Source: Agrypnia vestita | Taxonomy: Eukaryota > Arthropoda > Insecta > Trichoptera > Phryganeidae | Assembly: GCA_016648135.1 (NCBI GenBank) | Contig: JADDOH010002292.1 | Coordinates: 1 to 64,000, forward strand | Direction: 5' to 3' | Length of the DNA: 64,000 nucleotides | Shown here: piece after piece, positions 11,466-24,114 of the stretch | How positions within the stretch are numbered: the stretch's first letter is position 1 | How the letters are laid out: each line of letters begins with the position of its first letter | Notes under the pieces: model-generated | Database searches by the model: none | Seen by the model: the letters and a program-made list of their open reading frames with translations, nothing else | Told to the model about the DNA's origin: nothing | Position numbers and translations under genes: made by a program

Positions 11466-11924
11466 ATGGATGAATACCTACTATCGCCAACATTCCTCCA
11501 ACACTACAGAAACGTCCAATGACTGCCGATGTACTGTGTCTTTACAATATACTGCGCACTAATATCGACTGCTCTGAATCGCTCTTTCGATAAGCTTTAA
11601 TACTCTCGTTCATCGCCCGAGGCGTACGCTTGTTTCCCGCCTAAGTGATTACAAGACTAATGCCGTTCTGCATTCGCCTATAAATCGTGGCACAAACTGT
11701 TCTAAAAATTGTGAATATAACATGGATATGTTTTACGAAAATATCGTGCAATTCAAAAAGAAGCTTTAGCTTATTTTCATTTCTCAAAAAATTGTGCCCA
11801 CGTGCTTACTCTTCCGTATGTGAAATATTCAAAATAAAATTAAAACAAAAAACCAACTCACCAAGTCTACCACTTACATATTCACAAACAGATACACCAT
11901 CCAAGCTATAAATAATGTATTTCT
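11466..11924. other. Non-coding, nothing recognised
   Basis: No supported gene or repeat between the foldback element and the next inverted repeat. Confidence 0.4.
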
Positions 11925-11927
11925 TCA

Positions 11928-12168
11928 ATTGATTGAGCAACATTGTAGATTGACATTTTTAAAAATATTGATTATTTTATTTGTATATATCTACTTTTAT
12001 ATGAGTATTTTTTCACCTACATGTTTCGGAAATAATTTTCCATCGTCAGGGTGTTATATTGTATGTCAAAATACCAAATTTATAATATTTTGACGATGGA
12101 AAAGTATTTCCGAAACATGTAGGTGAAATACTCATATATACAAATAAAATAATCAATATATATTTTTT
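11928..12168. repeat. Inverted-repeat element, ACATGT-type hammerhead family
   Basis: The two arms contain TTTCACCTACATGTTTCGGAA and its complement about 50 bp apart. The block from 11928 (CAATTGATTGAGCAACATTG) recurs at 31.30 kb with the same arms. The outer arms end in ATAATCAATAT. Same overall plan as the 4.7 kb family but with different sequence. Confidence 0.85.
12014..12053 (-). ncRNA. Minimal hammerhead-like motif
   Basis: On the minus strand: CACC, CTGACGA, one extra T, helix II GGAAA/TTTCC, GAAA, palindrome ACATGT, A, then GGTG pairing with CACC as stem I. All invariant core letters (CTGANGA, GAAA) are present. The plus-strand partner at 12086-12125 has lost the core C (TTGACGA). 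Confidence 0.6.
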
Positions 12169-12169
12169 T

Positions 12170-13434
12170 AATAATGTATTTTCAATATGCCATATCTGTG
12201 CATACAGATTATGAATTATATTATATTTAAAATATTTATTTGACATTGTCTGGAGCATGTTATTGGTAGGTACATAATTCTATAATTAATCTTTGTAGTT
12301 CAATAAATTTCTATGCATGTACTGTATTGCCTCAATAAATATAAGATAAAATATAAATATAAAAAACTGCCTGTTTTAATATAAACAAATAATATATTGT
12401 GTACTAATAATAAACAAATATATACACAGGTAACAATACTAACTAATGCACTAAGGAGCGAGGGTAGTCGGTAGTTTTGAATAAGCCGTACTTAACTAGA
12501 ATTTCTGCAAAATAAAATATATATTTCTTAATATTCCAATCACGGTTATAAAAATATTATTCAGAGCTGTATATATCATAAAATTCTGTTAAGACACATT
12601 CATATTAAACATTTTCAAACATATGTATTTATATCCGCCTCAGACATCTCAAAACTGAATAATATAAATACATCACATCCAGCTACTATCCAAATTCTGT
12701 TCTCATTGGGAAAAAAATAATTAACGTAGCCAACAAATCATTTTATTCAGTAAAAGAGATCCTCTTAGTCAATGAACTTTTCTATGTACTAAGTCAAAAA
12801 TGACTCATATTTCGAAGACGTTTTGTTTATGATTAAATCGGGAATTAAATACTAGGAAATGAGAATGCACAAAAAACAGGTACTAGCTATAGCCCGTCAA
12901 AAATGACGGAACATTGGTTCGCGTATTTGCTAAGCCCTAGTATATATATTTATAGTATCTTTTTGGAGGTCCACGGAAAGGCGGCGGAAGCAACATGTGT
13001 TAGGCGGCCAGTTCGGGTTTGCTGGCTCGGGGTCTGGCTGGCCCCATCTCCGGCCGTTTAATTTGTTTTTTTTTTGCTGTGATTTCTAACGAAATTACGG
13101 ATGTTATAAGAGGTTATGACGTACAGACAGACGGACAGACAGAAGGACAGACAACGAAATCATTATGTTCAATTCTGTGTGAATTTGAATCGCTACCGGT
13201 ATCTGCTCAATGATCATTTCGCCCTTAATTCATTCGATCTTTGTTCATAATCTTTGTTCCAGGAGTGCGATATGTAATTTAATTACCTATAATATGATTT
13301 GTTCATTATATATATTTTTGAGTTTATCATTATCATTATACCCATTTGCATGTGGTTATATGTAATATGAATGTACGTGTGTTTTGGATTTGGATAAGAT
13401 AAGATTTGGCAGATACTTCGTGGTGCAACATTAT
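12170..13434. other. AT-rich non-coding interval
   Basis: No supported gene. A CAGA-rich stretch (ACAGACAGACGGACAGACAG) at about 13120-13140 is a simple repeat of the type found at the ends of insect transposons. Confidence 0.4.
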
Positions 13435-13622
13435 ACATAATTTAAAATATGTTTTATTTTACTTTGTGATTCACACACACAATATGAGTTATTAATTACT
13501 ACTATAGTTTCGAGAGGAGCAGTCCCTCTCATCACTATTCCTCTCGAAACTATAGTAGTTATTAATAACTCATATTGTGTGTATTAAAAAGATAAAATAA
13601 AACATATTTTAAATTATTATGT
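13435..13622. repeat. Nearly perfect palindrome of the 4.7 kb family
   Basis: Arms from ACATAATTTAAAATATG to its complement meet around 13530. GAGAGGAGCAGT, CGAAACTATAGTAG and AATAACTCATA blocks identify the family. The minus-strand core reads GTGATGA in place of CTGATGA, and the plus arm lacks the core, so this copy should be inactive as a ribozyme. Confidence 0.85.
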
Positions 13623-14043
13623 AGGTAATTTATATTAGGGTGCTGTAAGCCAATTAGCCGCAGATAGTTTGAACACATTTCCGACCCCTGAAGTACTTTT
13701 TACAATGGGAAGCGTATTTAAACGTGTTAGTATCGCAACTGGAGTGTTCAAGAAAAAACGTAGACATCTTTAGTTCTTAAATTGAGTTCACAATCGTCCC
13801 ACGTAGTGGCGTTTACAAGTGAAGTGAGTTTTAAAAAATCGGAAAATGACATCTTTGGTGTCTATCTGAAGAGCTTGTTGATTTTACATACTTCGATGAT
13901 GAAGTTTATTTGGAAACAAAACGGAGGATGGTCAAGGATTGGAAGGTTCTCCAAAGCGAGCAACCCTCAATAATGCTCTCATTGTGGTTAAAAGGAAAAA
14001 TAAAAAAAATAAAAATAAAAATAAAAAAAATAAAAAATATATA

Positions 14044-15330
14044 TTAGGTCCTTACATATGAAATTGGCGTTTTTCCGTACTGGCAAATTTGATCTCAAAT
14101 ATCTTCTCATTGGTTAGGAATTCCAAATCCAAATTTATACAGCTATTTACTCATGTATTTGTGTTTTGAAAATTATAATTCATTTGTTTTTTCCTCAATT
14201 GTTTTTTTCTTTGCGTCACTCAGTTTATAAAATGAAAAACTTGAAATATCGCGTTATTTACGAGTACGAGTTCCACCGTGGCACCAGTGCTGCAGAAACG
14301 GCTCGAAGGATTAATGATGTGTATGGCGACGGTGCCGCAAAAGAAAACACAGTGCGTTTTTGGTTCCAACGTTTTCGTTCTGGAAATTTCGACCTGCAGA
14401 ACAAGCCCCGTGGACGGCCGGAGACCAAGGTTGATAATGAAGAATTGAAGGCTATTGTGGAAGCGGATCCATCGCAAACCACATCCGAGTTAGCTGCAGG
14501 CTGCGGTGTTAGTGATAAAACTGTTTTAATCCACTTGAAGCAAATTGGTAAGGTGAAAAAGCTTGAAAGGTGGGTACCTCACGAATTGAGTGAAGCAAAT
14601 CAACAAACGCGCGTTGACTGCTGCGTTGCATTACTCAACCGGCACAATAATGAAGGGATTTTAAATCGAATCATTACCTGTGATGAAAAGTGGATCCTGT
14701 ACGATAATCGGAAGCGCTCATCGCAATGGCTGAACCCTGCCGAACCAGCCAAACCATGCCCCAAGCGAAAATTGACTCCAAAAAAGTTACTTGTGAGCGT
14801 TTGGTGGACTAGTGCTGGTGTCGTTCACTACAGCTTTCTTAAATCTGGCCAGACGATTACGGCAGATGTTTATTGTCAGCAACTGTAAAACCATGATGGA
14901 AAAGCTAGCTGCTAAACAACCGAGGCTGGTTAATCGCTCTAGGCCACTGCTGCTTCATGATAACGCTAGACCACACACTGCACAACAGACGGCTACCAAA
15001 TTAGAGGAGCTTCAATTGGAATGTCTAAGACATCCACCGTACTCTCCGGACCTTGCCCCAACAGATTACCATTTTTTTCGAAATTTGGATAACTTCTTGC
15101 AAAGGAAAAAATTCAACTCCGATGGGGCAGTCAAAACCGCCTTCAAAGATTTTATTGATTCCCGTCCGAATGGTTTTTTTAGTAAAGGGATCGATGAACT
15201 ACCTATGAGATGGCAAAAGTGCATAGATAGCAATGGTACATACTTTGATTAAATAAATATATTATAATAAAAAAAAATCGGCTTTATGTTCCTCCCATAC
15301 TAAACGCCAATTTCATATGTAAGGACCTAA
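14044..15330 (+). mobile_element. mariner transposon, full length (1287 bp), copy 1
   Basis: Terminal inverted repeats begin TTAGGTCCTTACATATGAAA at both ends, flanked by TA target duplications at 14042-14043 and 15331-15332. The single gene inside encodes a D,D34D transposase. A second copy at 35019-36304 is nearly identical, pointing to recent transposition. Confidence 0.97.
14232..15252 (+). pseudogene. mariner transposase with one central lesion
   Basis: Cut-and-paste transposase starting at ATG 14232 (the in-frame ATG upstream at 14166 lies in the TIR-proximal region and lacks a counterpart in the family start). It has an N-terminal helix-turn-helix DNA-binding region, the mariner hallmark WVPHELSE, and catalytic residues in TCDEKW, HDNARPH and PTDYHFF; the last two Asps are 34 residues apart (D34D). 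YSPDLAP is intact. At 14886-14894 a stop and a one-base gain break the frame; the sister copy reads through here. The remaining C-terminus follows in the next frame to TAA at 15252. Otherwise almost unmutated. Confidence 0.95.
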
Positions 15331-15339
15331 TATATATAT

Positions 15340-15370
<31 letters not shown>

Positions 15371-15371
15371 G
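15331..15371. repeat. (TA)n microsatellite
   Basis: Uninterrupted TA-type repeat abutting the mariner. It may simply be the TA-rich target. A shorter one lies at about 16015-16030. Confidence 0.9.
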
Positions 15372-15599
15372 CTTATACACGTGGGTATATATTTACACAA
15401 GTTATGTACACTGTGTTATCCAGATATAAGTTCTATCTTATTGTAAAATGTGTTAAACCTTTGAGATAATTAAATAAATAAATTAGACGACCAATTTCAA
15501 TTATACTTAAAATAATTTTTTTCTTCTTCTTCAAACACAGCAAAATTATTTTCTGGTGACATAATAATTATAATTTATATAAATTAACTTTGTATGCAC

Positions 15600-15840
15600 C
15601 ACTTTTTTATTGAAAAAAATTCAACATGTTTCAAAGCCAATGGCTTCTCCATCAGGATAACAAACGTACAAAATTAAATTTAAAAATTGAAGTATAGATA
15701 ATCAAAATATTAAAAAATTATATATGGAAAATGAATAATAATAAAGTACCTACTTAACATGAAAATAAATTTAAAAGATAACTAATTGAAACATGTTGCA
15801 CTTTCTTCAATAAAAAAGTGGTGTATACAAAATTAATTTC
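15600..15840. repeat. Inverted-repeat element with variant hammerhead-like core
   Basis: Ends CACCACTTTTTTATTGAA and its complement bracket about 240 bp. On the minus strand: CTGATGG, one extra A, helix GAAGCC/GGCTTT, GAAA, then CATGTTGAA. The core A9 position is G, so the motif is probably inactive. Its layout matches the ACATGT family at 12, 31 and 55 kb. Confidence 0.65.
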
Positions 15841-16115
15841 TATAAATTATATTTATTTATTTTATGCGACAAACGAGAAAATGATTTATTAATCAAAAAT
15901 TTTATGTTATTATAGGATTACAATGCCACAAATGACCCCATTCATATTCTCTGAATATAAAATAATTAAAAACTTTTAACGAACTTTATTTACAAATTAC
16001 CTTAAACTAATTCATATATATATATATATATAGAAACAGACTGAATTTATAATATTGATTTTAATTAATAAACTTAATAATTCAAATAAAAATGTTATTA
16101 TAAAATACTTTAAAA

Positions 16116-16421
16116 AACTAACCCATAAAAACCAAGTTTTTACAATACTCTCTTTCTTATTTTCGGGTTACGTGTTTACCAGATGCGTCGGAGTATTTTC
16201 ATACAACTGTTGTATTAAAAAACCATTAAAAATTTGTAAAATCCAAAATTAAACTATAATATTTTTTAACGAAAATTTGATATATCTTCTTGATCGTCGC
16301 CACGAGTCTGCTTGCAAAGTTTCAGCTCGATTGGATCACGGAAAAAGGGTTAAAAATTGATCCAAAGTTTTTTCGTCAGACAAGCAAGCAATCAGACGCC
16401 ACGAGTTAAAAGAAAGGGAGT
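16116..16421 (-). repeat. Dispersed 'ACTCCC' repeat, copy C
   Basis: Reverse orientation. Its left part AACCCATAAAAACCAAGTTT matches the outer tail of the other copies, its centre CGAGTCTGCTTGCAAAGTTT is typical, and it ends at AAAGGGAGT (16413-16421). The internal part is shorter and diverged. Confidence 0.8.
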
Positions 16422-18684
16422 AAAAAACGATTAATACTTTTATCGATTAATACACTTTGTTAGCATGTGATTGACAAGGAAATTGGCCGTTGGAATACAC
16501 AAAACTTTTAGTATGCCAGCATATGTGTGGATAATTAGTAACAGTGTCATTTATGTAAGCACCGTGAGCGCAGTTCTTAGCAAAAATAAAACTTTTCAAA
16601 GAAACAAACAGAATAGTCAAAAAAAAATACTTCGTCAACTACGCATACCTCGCAGATGTAAAAATAAGGCGAATTAATACAGCTTCAGTGGGAAAATATT
16701 CAGTTCGGTAAGACTATCTTACAGATTGAAGAAACAAATTTAATGCGCGCAAACAGGTAAAATCGGAGAAGCATTTGTATCAAGGGGTTACACTACTTTG
16801 AGGTATCGTAAAATATATTTAAATTTAAAAAAAAATTAAAATTTCGAAATGGTGGAGTTATGTGACGTCCACCAAAAGCCTTTCTCCGGGAAACGCAGCT
16901 GGTGGAGATAATCAAGACACCAAGGCTTGAGTGAAATGAAAAACTTAATTATTTTCATATTAAATTGTAGCGTATCGAGAAAAATAGATTTTTACGCAAT
17001 TTTTTTTTATTTTATTTAATTTATGGTACAAATACAGTTCTTATATATAACATCTCAGATTAACATTTTTTAAAATACTTAGTAGTCATGTAGACATCAT
17101 CAGTGAAGAGAAGCTCTTGAGTCTGATGAAAATAATTTAATAAGAATAATAACGCAGATAATTTTCTTTTTTCTTCCAAAAAAAGTTGGAGTATAATTCA
17201 TAATACGCAAACGGCGCATTTTAAAAAAAAGTCGTGCACTCTCTCATAGATAATATTATTGGTAAGATGTGTGCAAAGTTTGAAAAAAATTGACCCACTG
17301 TTTTTATCATATTTTCTTCACCAGTCTGAAAAGGGGAGTTTCCAGAAGAATGCAAAATAATAATGAAATTCGTTTAAAAAATGTCCTACCACGCTGGCTT
17401 TATTTAGCTGACTAGAGTTATATTACTAAAACTCAGTTAATTATTGGAGTTTACTAAAGTAGTTTATGATAACTCAAATTATTTTTAGAATATCATACTA
17501 TAAGATAAAACCAAAAAAATAAAAAACATTGTTTTTAGGGTTACGTAACCCCAACAATAGCAAACAGAAACAGTCAAAAGCAAAAATTCAGCCGATTGCA
17601 GGGATTACGGTCATTTTTCATATTTTATATATTTTTCATAAGATAAGGATTATTTTATTTATCCCTGTTTCCCAGAATCCTTAGTAATGCACAGCCTTGC
17701 GTGGCCTGCAGTGCTGGTACTGCGCGTAACAATACTCGCACGGACACGACTGAAGCACGTCTCCGTCACGGTTGCTTCACTTTTATCTTTTATTTGGCGT
17801 CGCCCAGGAAGCTCGCAGGGGGGGCGGCGCCAATATTTATAATCCGACGTAACAACTTAACAAGCGCGCGTTCGCAGTCCAATAAAATCGATTTTCTCGC
17901 GTTAACAACGTCCATAAAGTCAAATCTGAAAAGTGAAAACGCCCAAAAGCACACGCGTCAAAAGGCAAATTGCTATTGGCCCGTGATCGATGACGCGTTT
18001 AAAGTTTATGATTTGTGTTGATTACGTGTTTACGGCAGGATTTACGAGCGGCCCGGGGTCGGCCGCCGCCGCTGCCGGGTTGATTCATTAACCCCGCTGA
18101 CAGATTAATGCCGCTACAATTATGCATTCATAAATAATCTCGTATAAATCTCAATAAGGGAGCGTTTTTATCGCCGGTAAACAATCCGGCGTATGAACCC
18201 ATCGCCCCCGCTTCGTTACAGCCTTTTTCCCGATTAAAAATGCTCCCGGCGCCTTCGGTGGATGATGTACGCTTTCACTTACCTAAGAAAGCACCCGGCG
18301 ACCTGCTGCGAAGCGAGAAAAACTGTTTATTCGCTCGCCAGTTTCCTTGCTCAAGGTCGTTTGTTAGCTGAGGCTATCAGCGCTCGTATTATTTTCAAAG
18401 AAAATTTAAATTTATTTATTTTCTTCGTCATCCCCTTTGTCCTAATCGGGCCGGATCTTATCGCTCAGACATCCCTCTCCCGTCACTCTGTCGCGAGGGG
18501 TGGCGTGTGTCTGGTCACGTAACAGTACGAGTATAGGCAATAAAAATTCGCTTGCCGTAATATTTATCAATCTGAAGATCGACACCGAATGTAATAATAA
18601 ACTATGAAGTTACATGGAATGCAGCCAGCTTGACTGTAAAAGAATGCAAACTTATTCATGAAGCTGTATACCTATGTATTTTTT
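16422..18684. other. Non-coding interval with a CpG-rich stretch
   Basis: No gene recognised. About 17690-18530 is clearly GC/CpG richer than its surroundings, contains homeodomain-type TTAAT/ATTA-rich words, and lacks transposon signatures, so a regulatory or conserved non-coding role is possible but unproven. Confidence 0.35.
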
Positions 18685-18974
18685 ACTCCCTTTATATTAG
18701 CTCGTGGCGTCTGCTTGACGAAAAACTTTGGATCGATTTTTAACCCTTTTCCCGTGATCCAATCGAGCTGAAACTTTGCAAGTGTATGAAACTTACTAAG
18801 TTGTATGAAAATATTTCAACGCGTCTTGTAGACACGGAACCTGATTATAGTATAATTTTGGATTTTTGGAAATTTTTATTACTCCCGTTCATAGCCTTGC
18901 CCCATCGAAGCCCAACGCGTAAATTAAGTATAATTAAGCCAAACCAGTTTCCACTAGTAAATGAGAAAGGGAGT
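18685..18974 (+). repeat. Dispersed 'ACTCCC' repeat, copy D, internally deleted
   Basis: Begins ACTCCCTTTATATTAGCTCG, follows the family to GAAACTTTGCAAGTG, jumps to an unrelated-looking centre, and ends GAGAAAGGGAGT followed by ATAATAAAAA. Confidence 0.8.
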
Positions 18975-19615
18975 ATAATAAAAATCAATCAATAATTTAA
19001 GCAATCTAAAAGTATCAATTTTACAATAACAAGACATGAGAAATAATAAGTTTACTGATTACAAAGATCCATACAAAATAATACATAACGAATCAAATGT
19101 TATTGGAGTAGAATGGGCGGAAAAACGCGGAAAGGTTGAAATTAGGATCGAGGAAGAGAATGCCTTAAGATGATTGGTTGCAAAATATTTGACGGTCACC
19201 CTGAACCATGTAATTTAGTTCACTGATTTTTTTCTAAACATAGCGAGGTTAATGATAAACAACGCAGTGTATGAAATGTATGAACTTTTGTACGAAATGT
19301 TCCTCTGGCCGAGTGCTTGCATTGCAAAGGGTTATTTTATAATTGGCAGAATTCCATCAGCGCATGTAAAACATTCGATAAATTCCGCAAAGCAATTGGA
19401 GAGTAAGAATTCCTCCGCGGAGCAGTGAATATCTCCGCCCAGCGCCGCCAGTTCGGGGCATGCCTACCTACAGCTGCGCGCTAATTGCACTGTTTGCAGC
19501 GCAGAGAAGCGCTCGCATCAGGGATGAGAAAAAGGACCCAAAATAAAACACTAAATCTCATATTATTTAACTATAAGTCTCGAACGTCCTCCTCGTCATC
19601 TCAGTGCAAATCATA

Positions 19616-20374
19616 AAGCCGTGTATTCACTAGGGGACAAATAGCGCAGCATTCCGCGCGGCATGTCGCATGATCATCTACGTTCATGTTTCGGGGACAA
19701 TGACGCGGTCATTTGACGTGTACATCACATATCTTGTCGCGGAAATGTCACCCAATGAGGTTATGATGACAGCTGCGGTATCTATTTACACTTTGTCATT
19801 TAGCGAAAACGGGGTTCCGCGCAATTCGAAATGTTTTTTGGGTCGCAATTCCAAATTAACGAGGTTTTACTGTAGTAAATTGAATATTATTAAAAACAAG
19901 GTCCTTTTTGCAAATAATTATTGTTTTCCACACGTCGCGGAAATGTCGCCATATGAGGTTATGACGACAGCTGCATTTATATTAACGAGTTTATCGAAAC
20001 GTAAGAGGAGAAAAAAGTGGTGGATGCGAAATTATTTACTGCAAAGAGAAAGAAGGACGGATATTCTATGCGATCTTCGATCGATACAGCTCGATGAGTT
20101 CAAGAATAATTTCGTTTCCCCACATTGTCATCTTGACAGATACAGCGCATGCGTATTCACTTGTAAACATACCACGTGATACTGGCGCTCCGCGTAATGT
20201 TGCAGTGAGCTCGCTCGGGTACCGTGCGCATGGCAACGTTGCCACGGCACGTAGAAATGCCGCGCTATGTTGTGCGCGACGTCGCGGAACAGTGCACGAC
20301 GTTGCAACGTCACGTAGACTCTACGCTGCGCGTGCTGTTGAGGGACAATTTGTCCCCTAGTGAATACATGGCTT
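19616..20374. mobile_element. 759 bp non-autonomous TIR element
   Basis: The ends share a 27 bp inverted repeat with one mismatch (AAGCC, then TGTATTCACTAGGGGACAAA). Inside, the block CGGAAATGTC...GAGGTTATGA.GACAGCTGC occurs twice (about 19739 and 19938). The right third is rich in CG and GTTGCAACGT-type words. No transposase is visible and the flanking duplication is ambiguous, so the superfamily is not assigned. Confidence 0.8.
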
Positions 20375-20920
20375 AATTCAGAACAACTATAGGATTCAAC
20401 AATCTACCAAATCGTTACAGGCCCAGCACAGGGGAGATTATTGCTTGCCCAACGTAACTTGGCGTGCGGCGAATTTGGAACTAAAACCCGCCCCGCCCGC
20501 ACCCGGCGGTAACCCCTCGCCCTGTCATTTAGTTCAATTTTGTATTTTTTCGGGAGCTGTGACATCTTGATTACCAATGTACACTGAATTATTAAGTCGA
20601 AAACATCCTAAATAGTCCGGGATTTTGCAAGAACCATTGCCAATGAAGTATTAAAGTTTTGCGAAGCTGAAAAAGCGAATAATGGACCGATATTACCGTC
20701 TGACAGTTTGACAGATAGAACGGCCGCCATTTCTGCATGGTTTCTTTAGTGCTGCCCGACCAAATTTCTGTATTCAATACCACACCGGTCACTGGACATT
20801 CTGTACATTATGTATTGTGTAATAAATTTACACCCTGACAACTTCTGTTACGCGACAGGGACGCCTTCCCTCGCACGCCAAGTTATAGTGGTACGTCTAT
20901 AGTTTGTTTAGGTGAATTAA
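20375..20920. other. Non-coding, CG-rich at left
   Basis: No supported gene. GC-rich around 20455-20520. Confidence 0.35.
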
Positions 20921-20924
20921 TTGT

Positions 20925-21173
20925 ACAGAGCTCATTTTATTGAAGTTGTATTGAAGCAAATGAATTTTTCATAATCGATTTAAGTTACTTTAATGATAGT
21001 TCAACTTTTTGCAAAAACTAAGTAAGAAATATTGAAAAAAAAATGCAAACTTTGATAAAGCATATCTCCATAACTATTGATATTAGACCATGGTTGCTCG
21101 AACATTTTAGACTCATAACACAGTCAGGAATCTACCGGCCAAGTTTCTGCTGCTAGCTCTGGTACACCCTGTA
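20925..21173 (-). repeat. 'TACAGGGTG' element, truncated copy
   Basis: Reading the minus strand, it starts TACAGGGTGTACCAGAGCTA and contains CATAACTATTGATATTAGACC and TGAAAAATTCATTTGCTTCA. It shares this with 47.71-48.03 kb and with the complete copy at 51.48-53.27 kb. Confidence 0.8.
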
Positions 21174-21685
21174 TAGCATCATGGAATGCAACAATCGATA
21201 TTAAATAATAAATTGGGTAAATCGGTTGTTAATGAGCTCGGCTGCATTTCACGTCGACACGCTTTTAATTATTAACGTCACGCATTAATTGGGGTTGAGC
21301 AGCCCTTCCTCTTCTCCGGTACAGCCAGCCTCCCGACCCTGGCCAGCCCGGCAATAAGCAGCCCCAACCCACCCCCCGACCACCCTGACTCAGCGGCGCT
21401 GCACCGGCCCATGGCCCGCGACCCGCGACCCGTGGCTGTCCGCAGGGTACTTCTGTCAAGACCACCAACTATACATTTCTGCTGCTTAACCATACAGTTA
21501 ATTTTTATTTTCATACCAGGCTGGAGCCACACTAATTTTTATTTATTTACGAAATCCAAAAACTCTTTTGTTTATAGCTTAAGTAATATTTATAAATCAA
21601 TAAATATGATCATTTCATACCAGATTCTTTACAAACGGCCTCTTTTTTATGATGCTTTATGAACAGTTGTGTATTTTTTTTAAAT
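21174..21685. other. Non-coding with a GC-rich patch
   Basis: Positions 21290-21440 are proline/glycine-codon-like GC-rich sequence on both strands, without a convincing gene. Confidence 0.35.
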
Positions 21686-21689
21686 ATTT

Positions 21690-22266
21690 TATATATACAT
21701 ATATATTCAATGTTTATTCAATGTTTATTTAATGTTACAATGTTACAATGTTACAATGTTGCAAAGTTTACAAAGTTTACATTTTATTCAATGTTTATTC
21801 AATGTTACAAAGTTTACAAAGTATTACAATTAGTGTTTACAAAATTAAATTAAGCTTTTTTCATTGTTGCTGAGAGTCTTGGCAGCAAGTAAACACTACA
21901 ATTGATTTGATGCCCTGCCTGCTACACTAGTAGTTTACTGTATTATAGCAGACAGTGCTCTTCCAGTAGTATAATGTTCAAGAATATTTAGTATTTATAT
22001 AACATTTGTGAATCAATATTATTGCCAATTAAAATTGAGTAATAGTAATAATTAAATGTTTACAATCTAATAATGGTGTTAATTAATTCTATTATAGACA
22101 AAGGAAAAAAATGATCTGAATAGGATATTTAATAAAATAAAATAAAACAATTAAAAGTTTTTAGAAAGATGAAAGTAAATGTTCTTGTAGGATTAGTATT
22201 TTTCAAATTTAGTTTATATCATGGATTTTAGTAGGTTTTGGACATGCTTCCTTCCCTTTCACATTA
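21690..22266 (-). mobile_element. 5'-truncated 3' end of the 0-4.3 kb LINE family
   Basis: The reverse complement matches 3188-4250: the GTGAAAGGGAAGGAAGC coding end, a single copy of the 95 bp unit, the TATTATAGCAGACAGTGCTC block and the CTGCCAAGACTCTCAGC block. It then carries a degenerate tail of TTACAATG/TTATTCAATG words (21690-21840) in place of GAATTT. Insertion is 5'-truncated, as is usual for LINEs. Confidence 0.9.
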
Positions 22267-23440
22267 TTATTTCATATTACACATTACGTTTCAATTAGAT
22301 ATACATTTTTTTCGTTATTAATATCCAATGAATTTCGAATTTGTGTATGGGAACAGGGGAATAATCACAAATACTCGTACATTATTAATTTATAACTGAA
22401 GAGTTACATGGTTTATTCATTATAAAATTATATTGCAATACAATGTTTTGGTTCATTGATTTTAGGTACTTTTTTAATTTGATATAACGTTCTTATATTC
22501 GTTGGTACTTAAATTAAAGAAGGTACTTTATTTCTAGGTATATAGTGGTGTTGCATGGCTGTTATATTAAATTTAGGTATATTTATATTTCCTTTTACTG
22601 TGCTCTTTGACTATGGCTATGATTACTTTGACTTTGGCTATTTATTACCCCTATCACTCTTTCCATAAAACCCAGCTACTTAAGTAACCCTTTTCTTTAT
22701 CGTGTAACTTGATAGATCAGCTTTGTTACACCCCTAATATGAAAGACCCGATAAGGCGAGAACTGAGTGTCGGACAGAAGAGTATAGTACTCAATCCTCT
22801 CCCACAGACGTAAATAAATCTAAATTTACATTTGTTTACATCTTATATAAAAAAAATATATCGTAACGTTATACAATGACGTGCAGCTTCGTGAAATAGT
22901 TAAAAGATAGATTTTATAGGAAAAATAGCCTAGAATCCTCGGTTACTGCAATCAAAACATTTTTTTATTTTTTTTTAATATTGCTGCCTTTGCCATTACA
23001 CCCCACATATAAAATAATCAAAGTAAATATATATTTTAGGAAAATATAAACAGCAAGTCGTATTGTACATACGTGTGTATACGGGAATATAATCAAGTTT
23101 TCATCTATGATTGATCTCAGTTGACACGTTTTCACTAAATATGTTACAAAATGATTATTTGAGTATTTTTGGGTCTGATACATTATATTTAACATATATA
23201 AATACTTCGCAAGCCCACGATTACACGTATTGTATATACAATAGCTCCCACTGCAGATCCAGCAATTCCTCGCATCATCCATCTCCTCATTTTGCGTTGA
23301 ACCAAACTCCGCCGAAGAAATTGAAAAAATAATACTTAAAACATTGAATCCTAATAACGCCGTTCGATGTGAATGTCAGATAACAGCTTATTATTACGAT
23401 GCATTGCTCCCAGACATTGATAACGTGATAAAAAAGAAGT
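22267..23440. other. AT-rich non-coding interval
   Basis: No gene or shared repeat noticed. Confidence 0.4.
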
Positions 23441-24111
23441 AACCCATAAAAACCAAGTTTTTACTATACTCCCTTTCTTTGTAAAATATAAAAATAATTA
23501 AAGACGAATTAAAACATATAACATAACACTAAACTTATAGAAATTTAATATATTTCTAAAATGTCAGATGTTTTGAGATGTCAAGATTTTGATAGATCAT
23601 CAATATCATCAATATCGTACCTTATGAATTTCCAGCGTCAAATGATTTAGTCAGAATCAGATTTGAGTAATGTAGAATTCTTCAAAACTAAGCAGAAATC
23701 TAAAAGAAATAAATTATTATTTGATTTTTTCCCAAAAAACCCAATTTTTCTGTCATCTGTGAACCAATTGTTTTATAAATTTTCGAAATTCGTAGTGATG
23801 TACCTATTATACCGACGGAGTAATTCAAATTTATAAATTATTCCGCGACGTTGTCGGTCCGCCGCGGCGTTGCTAATCAAACTTTTCTAATGATTCCAAT
23901 TTGAAAAAACCAATAAAATTTCTAAAAATCCGAAATTATACCGTAATTATTAATTTTTTTTAACGAAAATTTGATAGATCTTCTTGATCATCGCCACGAG
24001 TCTGCTTGCCAAGTTTCAGCCCGATTGGATTACGGGAAAGGGGTCAAAAATCGATCCAAAGTTTTTGTTGACGGCAAGCAAGCAGATGCCACGAGTTAAT
24101 ATAAAGGGAGT
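23441..24111 (-). repeat. Dispersed 'ACTCCC' repeat, copy E, longest
   Basis: Outer tail AACCCATAAAAACCAAGTTT, then ACTCCCTTTCTTTG from 23468, ending AATATAAAGGGAGT at 24111. The 644 bp between the GGGAGT-type ends includes a stretch around 23640-23790 absent from copy A and partly present in copy F, so this may be closest to full length. Confidence 0.85.
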
Positions 24112-24114
24112 AAT

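Noticed and set aside
17080..17130. Minus-strand CTGATGATG resembling a hammerhead core
   Set aside because: No GAAA after a hairpin and no stem I pairing.
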